A stretch of 38,021 nucleotides of DNA, taken from assembly GCA_013140495.1 (NCBI GenBank), contig JABFSR010000146.1, positions 1 through 38,021 of the forward strand, given 5' to 3'. Both the position numbers and the translations under genes were made by a program. Below are positions 33,274 to 38,021 of this stretch, one piece after another. The notes beneath the pieces are model-generated. The model was not told the origin of the DNA. It worked only from the letters and a program-made list of their open reading frames with translations, and did not search any database. Every line of letters starts with the position of its first letter. The first letter of the stretch is position 1. Source of the stretch: Verrucomicrobiota bacterium. Lineage in GTDB: Bacteria; Verrucomicrobiota; Verrucomicrobiia; Limisphaerales; JADLHS01.

Positions 33274-35784
33274 GTGGGAGGCAAGGTTCTATCTTTGGTT
33301 TTCTGCTTCTTCACTGTACTCACGTACCAATCCGCGCTTGCCGCCGGCAGCGCCAATCTTATCTGGGACGCGAGTCCGGATGCGAATGTGGCCGGCTACA
33401 AGATTTACTATGGCGTGGCGAGCGGCGCGTACACCAACTCGGTGTCGCTGGGCAACGTTACATCCACCACGCTCAATGGTTTATCGAACGGAGCAACGTA
33501 TTTTTTTGTTGCGACGGCTGTATCTGCGACCGGAATTGAGAGCGATTTTTCCAACGAGACAAGTTACTCGGTACCTGCGGTTGTGGCGACAAACCGGGTG
33601 CCGACGCTCAACACGATTGCTGCTGTCAGCATCAATGAGGACGCCTCACAGCAAACCGTGAATCTTTCCGGCATCAGCGCGGGCACAGGCGAAAGTCAGA
33701 CGCTTACGATTACGGCCTCGTCCAGCAACACGGGCTTGATTCCGAATCCGACCGTGACCTATACCAGTCCTGGCACGACGGGCAGCATCAGGTTCACGCC
33801 GGTCGCCAACGCCAACGGATCAGCCACCATCAGCGTAACCGTCAATGACGGCCAGGCGGCCAACAACACCGTCACGCGCACATTCATCGTCACGGTCAAC
33901 GCCGTGAATGACGCACCCACTCTCAATGCGCCCGGCAACATTTCCATCGCGGAGGATTCCGGCCAGCAGACGGTGAACCTCACGGGCATCGGCAGCGGCG
34001 CGGCGAATGAATCTCAAACGCTCACCGTTACCGCATCGTCATCCAACACGGGATTGATCCCGAATCCGACTGTGACGTACACGAGTCCGGGATCCACCGG
34101 GACGCTGAGATTTACGCCGGTGGCGAATGCAACGGGCAACGCCACGATCACGGTTACGGTCAATGACGCCCAGTCGGCGAACAACACCGCTTCTCGCACG
34201 TTCACGGTCAGCGTCGGTCCTGTCAACGACGCGCCAACCATCACCAGCATCAACAATCAGACAATGGTTGCCAACGCAGCAACGTCGCCGATTTCGTTCA
34301 CGATCGGTGACACTGAAACGGCGGCGGGTTCACTTACACTCAGTGCATCATCGACAAATCTGGTACTGGTCACGGCAACGAACATTTCCTTCGGTGGCAG
34401 CGGTGCCAATCGCACCGTGACTGTGACACCGATCGCCGATCAGACTGGCGAGACAGATCTGACCATCACCGTGAATGATGGCACGACCTCCACAAGTTCG
34501 ACCTTTCATCTCACGGTGACGGATGCGCCTCCACAGAATCAGTTGCTTGTCAGCACACAGGGCGCGGGCACTGTATCGCCGAATCCATTGACTTCCACGC
34601 TTGTGGAAGGCAAAGCCTACTCGATGACCGCGAAGCCGGCCACGGGATACGAATTCGCCGGCTGGTACGGCAGCTTCAATTCGATGAATCCCAAACTTTC
34701 GTTTGTCATGACGTCCAACATTGCCGTGGAGGCCCGTTTTGTTCCGAGTCCCTACATTCCAAACGCAGCTCTTTACAATGGGTTGTTTTATGAAGAGGAG
34801 GCGGTGCGACTGCACAGTGCGGGAAGTTTCAAGGTCATCGTGACCACACGAGGGCTTTTCTCGGGCACGCTGCAACGGGGTGCAACGCGTCATTCATTCA
34901 GAGGCAAATTGGATTTGAACCTGCACGCGAGCGTTTCAATTGTTCCCAAGACCGGGCTGCCACTGACCCTGGATTTTCAACTGGGGACAAACTCCAACGC
35001 TGGTGAAGTTACAGGCACTCTGACAGATGGTTTGTGGACGGCTGATCTTACCGGCGCCAAGAGTGCATTCAATACCAAGCTCAATCCCGCGCCACAGACG
35101 GGCAGCTATACGCTCGTCATACCGGGCTCTGATGAAACTGGTCAGCCGTTTGGTCACAGTCACGGCACTGTTGCGGTTCGCGGGAACGGGATGGTGGCGT
35201 TCTCAGGCACGCTGGCTGATGGCACGCGTGTGAGCCAGTCGGCGTATGTGACGCAGGATGGTGCATGGCCGTTTTATGTTCCGCTTTACAAGGGGGCGGG
35301 TTCGTTGACGAGCTGGCTGACTTTCAAGGATGAGGCGGAAGATGACATCAATGGCTCGTTAAGCTGGATCAAACTCACCAACGGCCTCGCGAAGTATTTC
35401 CCGCTCGGCTTCACGAATGAAGCAAAAGCTGTCGGATCGGTTTATGTGGCACCGAGGTTCCCGTTCAAGGTGATCGAACTGACTGATGCCATCGCCAGCT
35501 TCGCCGGAGGCAATCTCCCGGCTGACTTCGCCAACAACATCAGCGTTGCGCCCAATTCCGTCGTCAGCAACCAGAGCAGCAACGCGCTCAAGCTGAGTTT
35601 CAGTTCCAGTCGCGGCACGTTCAAGGGTTCGGTCACGCCTCCGGGCGCTGCCAGGAGTCTCTCGTTCAGTGGTGTGGCGTTCCAGAAGCTCAACTCCGGT
35701 TACGGCATGATTCTCGGAACGAACCTCAGCAGCCGGGTCGTGATCGCTCCGGCCTCGGTGCCTACGCTGACTTCTCTGCCGTGA
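33274..35784 (+). CDS. Exported fibronectin-III / Ig-cadherin-like / InlB-B-repeat protein
   Basis: 836 residues from a GTG at 33274; an in-frame ATG at 33247 would add nine. The GTG is preferred because AAAGGAG (33256-33262) lies 11 nt before it, and the same tgtcgtaa...aggagt leader precedes the start of the left-edge paralogue. Domains: signal peptide (1-25, ending ALA); fibronectin III (about 28-105); two 105/106-residue modules (PTLN...VTVNDG, 110-320) nearly the same as those of the paralogue; a diverged third module (about 321-420). A divergent InlB B-repeat follows (about 422-490; KPATGYEFAGWYGSF), then a ~340-residue beta-rich C-terminal region starting near YNGLFYEEEAVR. No catalytic site is seen. 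Surface location and adhesion are inferred. Confidence 0.88.
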   Translation: MGGKVLSLVFCFFTVLTYQSALAAGSANLIWDASPDANVAGYKIYYGVASGAYTNSVSLGNVTSTTLNGLSNGATYFFVATAVSATGIESDFSNETSYSVPAVVATNRVPTLNTIAAVSINEDASQQTVNLSGISAGTGESQTLTITASSSNTGLIPNPTVTYTSPGTTGSIRFTPVANANGSATISVTVNDGQAANNTVTRTFIVTVNAVNDAPTLNAPGNISIAEDSGQQTVNLTGIGSGAANESQTLTVTASSSNTGLIPNPTVTYTSPGSTGTLRFTPVANATGNATITVTVNDAQSANNTASRTFTVSVGPVNDAPTITSINNQTMVANAATSPISFTIGDTETAAGSLTLSASSTNLVLVTATNISFGGSGANRTVTVTPIADQTGETDLTITVNDGTTSTSSTFHLTVTDAPPQNQLLVSTQGAGTVSPNPLTSTLVEGKAYSMTAKPATGYEFAGWYGSFNSMNPKLSFVMTSNIAVEARFVPSPYIPNAALYNGLFYEEEAVRLHSAGSFKVIVTTRGLFSGTLQRGATRHSFRGKLDLNLHASVSIVPKTGLPLTLDFQLGTNSNAGEVTGTLTDGLWTADLTGAKSAFNTKLNPAPQTGSYTLVIPGSDETGQPFGHSHGTVAVRGNGMVAFSGTLADGTRVSQSAYVTQDGAWPFYVPLYKGAGSLTSWLTFKDEAEDDINGSLSWIKLTNGLAKYFPLGFTNEAKAVGSVYVAPRFPFKVIELTDAIASFAGGNLPADFANNISVAPNSVVSNQSSNALKLSFSSSRGTFKGSVTPPGAARSLSFSGVAFQKLNSGYGMILGTNLSSRVVIAPASVPTLTSLP
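33601..34233 (+). repeat. Two tandem ~318-bp coding repeats, homologous to those at 30-974
   Basis: In-frame units at 33601-33915 (315 bp) and 33916-34233 (318 bp) each start with PTLN codons and share ASSSNTGLIPNPTVTYTSPG with each other. The minus-strand units at 30-974 have nearly the same stretch. A third, diverged unit starts at 34234. The two repeat sets face opposite directions. Confidence 0.85.
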
Positions 35785-35794
35785 TCTGAATTTG

Positions 35795-35863
35795 GGGGCG
35801 GAAGAATTCTCTGGCGGGGTGGTTTGGGGTTGCGCTCAATCAAGGCCGAGAATCTTCCGCCCC
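35795..35863. terminator. Imperfect inverted repeat at convergent gene ends
   Basis: Arm ggggcggaagaattctc (35795-35811) pairs with gagaatcttccgcccc (35848-35863) with one bulged base; the loop is 36 nt. The right arm contains the last codons of sufT. It could fold into a long hairpin at the 3' end of either transcript. No T-run follows, so terminator activity is uncertain. Confidence 0.4.
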
Positions 35864-36381
35864 TGTTCCGTGATCATCGAATGATGCCAGGGCGGATCCC
35901 AGACAATCTCCACCGTCGCATCATCAATCCCCGAAAGACTCAACAACTTCACCTGGGCATCGCCTGCAATCGCCGGTCCCATTCCGCAGCCCGGCGCGGT
36001 CAAGGTCATTTTCACATCCACGCGCGAATTGCCGTTCGGGGTCTTTGCAAGTTTCATGTCATACACAAGACCGAGGTCAACGATGTTGACCGGAATCTCG
36101 GGATCGAAACACGTCCTCAACGTTTCCCACACCACCTTCTCGTCGGCCACTGTGTCTGTGGCTGCGGGTTGACTCGTTCCTGCCGCCGGTTCAAGCCCGA
36201 GCGCGTCCGCGTCCTGCGGGGCGATCCGGAAAAGGCCGCCCGGCGCATGCACGGTGAAGCTGCCGCCGAGTGTCTGGGCGATGGTGATGGAAGTTCCGGC
36301 GGCCAGCGTGGTGGTGATGCCCGCAGGTATCTGAACCGCGCTGCAATCCCGTTTCAGTTCCAGGGAGGAGGGTGTGTTCAT
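35836..36381 (-). CDS. sufT: Fe-S cluster assembly protein SufT
   Basis: 181 residues from the ATG at 36381; an ATG at 36399 is an alternative. The N-terminal half has LELKRDCSAVQIPAGITTTL and TSITIAQTLGGSFTVHAPGGLFRI, diagnostic of SufT. The C-terminal half (about 90-180) is a DUF59/MIP18 domain: FDPEIPVNIVDLGLVYD, then MTLTAPGCGMGPAIAGD with the conserved cysteine, and EIVWDPPWHHSMI. SufT helps mature Fe-S proteins. It stands apart from other suf genes here. The 3' end faces the repeat-protein gene across 51 bp, and its start diverges from the dehydrogenase gene at 36489. Confidence 0.92.
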   Translation of the reverse strand: MNTPSSLELKRDCSAVQIPAGITTTLAAGTSITIAQTLGGSFTVHAPGGLFRIAPQDADALGLEPAAGTSQPAATDTVADEKVVWETLRTCFDPEIPVNIVDLGLVYDMKLAKTPNGNSRVDVKMTLTAPGCGMGPAIAGDAQVKLLSLSGIDDATVEIVWDPPWHHSMITEQGRKILGLD

Positions 36382-36488
36382 GTTTGCAACGGGAAGCATA
36401 ATCGGTTTCGGCGGGCGCCGACAATTCTTTACTTTGAAGTGTTCGCGATTTCGTACACTCTCGTTTCGGAGAAGCGCATAGCAAGATT

Positions 36489-37775
36489 ATGAAAATAGCC
36501 ATCGTGGGTCTCGGATACGTCGGATTGCCGCTCTGCCTTCAATTCGCCAAAAACGGCGTCGAAGTCATCGGCCTGGACATTGACGCCACCAAGGTCCAGT
36601 TCATCAACTCCGGCAAGAGCTACATCGAACACATTGACGGCGCGGGCATCAGCGAAGCCGTCAACAGCGGACGCCTCATCGCTTCAGGGGATTTTGCGCG
36701 CGTGAGCGAAGTCGAGGCCGTCATCATCTGCGTGCCCACGCCGCTCAACAAGAACCGTGAGCCGGACATTTCCTACATCACCAAGACGGGCCAGTCCATC
36801 GCGCGCCACCTCAAGCCCGGCGTGCTCGTCGTCCTCGAATCCACCACCTATCCCGGTACCACCGATACGGATTTGCGCGTCGTGCTCGAAGCGGGATCCA
36901 AGATGAAGGCCGGCGTGGATTTCCATCTCGCGTTCTCCCCGGAGCGCGAAGACCCCGGCAATCCCGACAGCAAGGTCGCCCAGATTCCCAAGGTCATTGG
37001 CGGCTATACGCCCGCGTGCCTGGAAAAAGCAACCGCGCTTTATTCCAAAGCGATCAAAACGCTCGTGCCGGTTTCCTCCTGTCGCGCAGCGGAAGCCACC
37101 AAGCTGCTCGAAAACATTTTCCGCGGCGTCAACATCGCACTCGTCAACGAACTCAAGATGGTCTATGGCGCGATGGGCATTGACGTCTGGGAGGTCATCA
37201 ACGCCGCCAAGACGAAGCCGTTCGGTTTCATGGCGTTCTATCCCGGGCCGGGACTTGGCGGGCATTGCATCCCGATTGATCCGTTTTATCTCACGTGGAA
37301 GGCGCGCGAATACGGCCAGCACACACGCTTCATTGAGCTTGCGGGCGAGGTCAACACCGCCATGCCGCAGTTCGTCACGCACCGCGTTGCCGATGCGCTC
37401 AACTCACGCAAGAAACCCGTCAGAGGCAGCCGCATCCTCCTGCTCGGCATCGCCTACAAGGCCAATGTGGACGACGACCGCGAATCCCCGAGCTACACGC
37501 TCATGGATTTGCTCAAGCGCCAGGGCGCGGAGCTTTCCTATCACGATCCGCACGTGCCGATCATCCGGCCCACCCGCGAACATCCGCACTGGGCCGGCGT
37601 CCGTTCGGTGGAATGGAAAAAGGAAGTCATCGCGGGCTTCGATCTCGTTCTCATTGCCACCGCGCACAAGGCCGTCAACTACCAGGAACTGGCCGGATGG
37701 GCGCAGTGCATCGTGGACACGCGCAACGCCATGAACGGAATCAAGCTCGAGGCGGGCAAAATCTGGAAGGCGTGA
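36489..37775 (+). CDS. wbpA: UDP-N-acetylglucosamine 6-dehydrogenase-like nucleotide-sugar dehydrogenase
   Basis: 428 residues. N-terminal NAD domain: IAIVGLGYVGLPLCLQFAKNG (split by family as GLGYVG, 7-12). VCVPTPLN-type motif at about 80-87, ESTTYPGTT (117-125), then FSPEREDPGN (149-158), typical of the WbpA/WbpO group. The catalytic cysteine is C260 in GPGLGGHCIPIDPFYLTW. The C-terminal UDP-binding domain has GIAYKANVDDDRESPS. It oxidises the 6-hydroxyl of a UDP-HexNAc to the uronic acid, a precursor for O-antigen or exopolysaccharide. The motif set favours UDP-GlcNAc over UDP-glucose, but this is not certain. It may be the first gene of a polysaccharide locus continuing to the right. Confidence 0.88.
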   Translation: MKIAIVGLGYVGLPLCLQFAKNGVEVIGLDIDATKVQFINSGKSYIEHIDGAGISEAVNSGRLIASGDFARVSEVEAVIICVPTPLNKNREPDISYITKTGQSIARHLKPGVLVVLESTTYPGTTDTDLRVVLEAGSKMKAGVDFHLAFSPEREDPGNPDSKVAQIPKVIGGYTPACLEKATALYSKAIKTLVPVSSCRAAEATKLLENIFRGVNIALVNELKMVYGAMGIDVWEVINAAKTKPFGFMAFYPGPGLGGHCIPIDPFYLTWKAREYGQHTRFIELAGEVNTAMPQFVTHRVADALNSRKKPVRGSRILLLGIAYKANVDDDRESPSYTLMDLLKRQGAELSYHDPHVPIIRPTREHPHWAGVRSVEWKKEVIAGFDLVLIATAHKAVNYQELAGWAQCIVDTRNAMNGIKLEAGKIWKA

Positions 37776-37845
37776 GTTTTTGGAAAACGGAGTTCGGCCA
37801 CGGATGGACACGGATTCAAGTGCCGCAAAAAGGCGCATACGGGAA

Positions 37846-37907
37846 AAACTGAAAGCAGAGAGCAGGAAACTGAAAGCAAAGAGCAGAAAGTAGAAAGTAG
37901 AAAGTAG
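37846..37907. repeat. Short tandem A/G-rich repeats
   Basis: aaactgaaagcagagagcag (37846-37865) is repeated as aaactgaaagcaaagagcag (37867-37886), with one mismatch and a period of 21. Three perfect copies of aaagtag (37887-37907) follow directly. The purine-rich strand bias and slippage-prone units are clear; no function is evident. Confidence 0.85.
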
Positions 37908-37921
37908 GACAGGTCAAAAAC

Positions 37922-37949
37922 TTTACCATTTGTTTACCGTTTCTTTACC
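37922..37949 (+). promoter_or_regulatory. Three TTTACC boxes at 11-bp spacing
   Basis: TTTACC occurs at 37922, 37933 and 37944, exactly 11 bp apart, so the boxes face the same side of the helix. This spacing is typical of cooperative binding of a multimeric or repeat-domain regulator. They lie just ahead of a possible gene start at 38009 (ATG, open to the window end, too short to judge). Confidence 0.45.
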
Positions 37950-38021
37950 AAGTTTCATTTTTTCTACCAACGGTCATCCTTGCCAGGACTTTGGGGATTA
38001 AGAATAAGATGAAGACGCCCG

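Overview
The window reads as a chromosomal segment of a Verrucomicrobiota bacterium, probably from the Pedosphaera/Limisphaerales side of the phylum. This is an inference from gene style, not a database match. The support is: exported proteins with tandem ~106-residue Ig/cadherin-like repeats; a secreted protein opening with the 'FTYQGRL' domain and ending its N-terminal part with 'LSPRQKITPMPYA', typical of that phylum; a coiled-coil C4 zinc-ribbon protein common in PVC bacteria; and a non-enterobacterial (b558-type) succinate dehydrogenase.

Left edge (1-6.5 kb). A minus-strand exported repeat protein runs off the window. Then come a GcvR-like ACT-domain protein and, divergent from it, a complete sdhC-sdhA-sdhB operon. 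A 15-bp inverted repeat separates sdhB from a convergent CoA-binding protein. Middle left (6.5-18 kb): an HtrA-like protease and an exported protein of unknown function; a tight four-gene run (zinc ribbon, small protein, HDOD protein, GAF-like/zinc-finger protein) leading to an aspartate aminotransferase; an overlapping nucleotidyltransferase/small-basic-protein pair; an NCS1 permease; an unnamed membrane protein; a stand-alone receiver domain; and signal peptidase I with a strong terminator.

Middle right (18-30 kb) is mostly minus-strand housekeeping. One run is sigma-70 factor, apt, a PAP2-phosphatase/glycosyltransferase fusion, an OGG1-type DNA glycosylase and ComB. A UvrD/PcrA helicase diverges from the sigma gene. 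The translation cluster prs-rplY-pth-rpsF-ssb-rplI follows, closed by a terminator. Right edge (30-38 kb): the FTYQGRL protein, an EamA transporter, tRNA-Ala(GGC) with its promoter, a second large repeat protein in the opposite orientation to the one at the left edge, sufT, and a WbpA-like UDP-sugar dehydrogenase that may open a surface-polysaccharide locus. The last 170 bp hold short tandem repeats and three helically phased TTTACC boxes.

No CRISPR array, insertion sequence, prophage or rRNA was seen. The most unusual items are: an exact 12-residue tandem repeat in the N-terminus of the sigma factor; the overlapping nucleotidyltransferase pair; the HDOD/GAF-zinc operon; the PAP2-glycosyltransferase fusion; and the inverted pair of repeat-protein genes that share leader sequence and bracket about 32 kb. 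None is proven to be a new system. Many genes here lack an obvious Shine-Dalgarno sequence, so several start sites are judgements.
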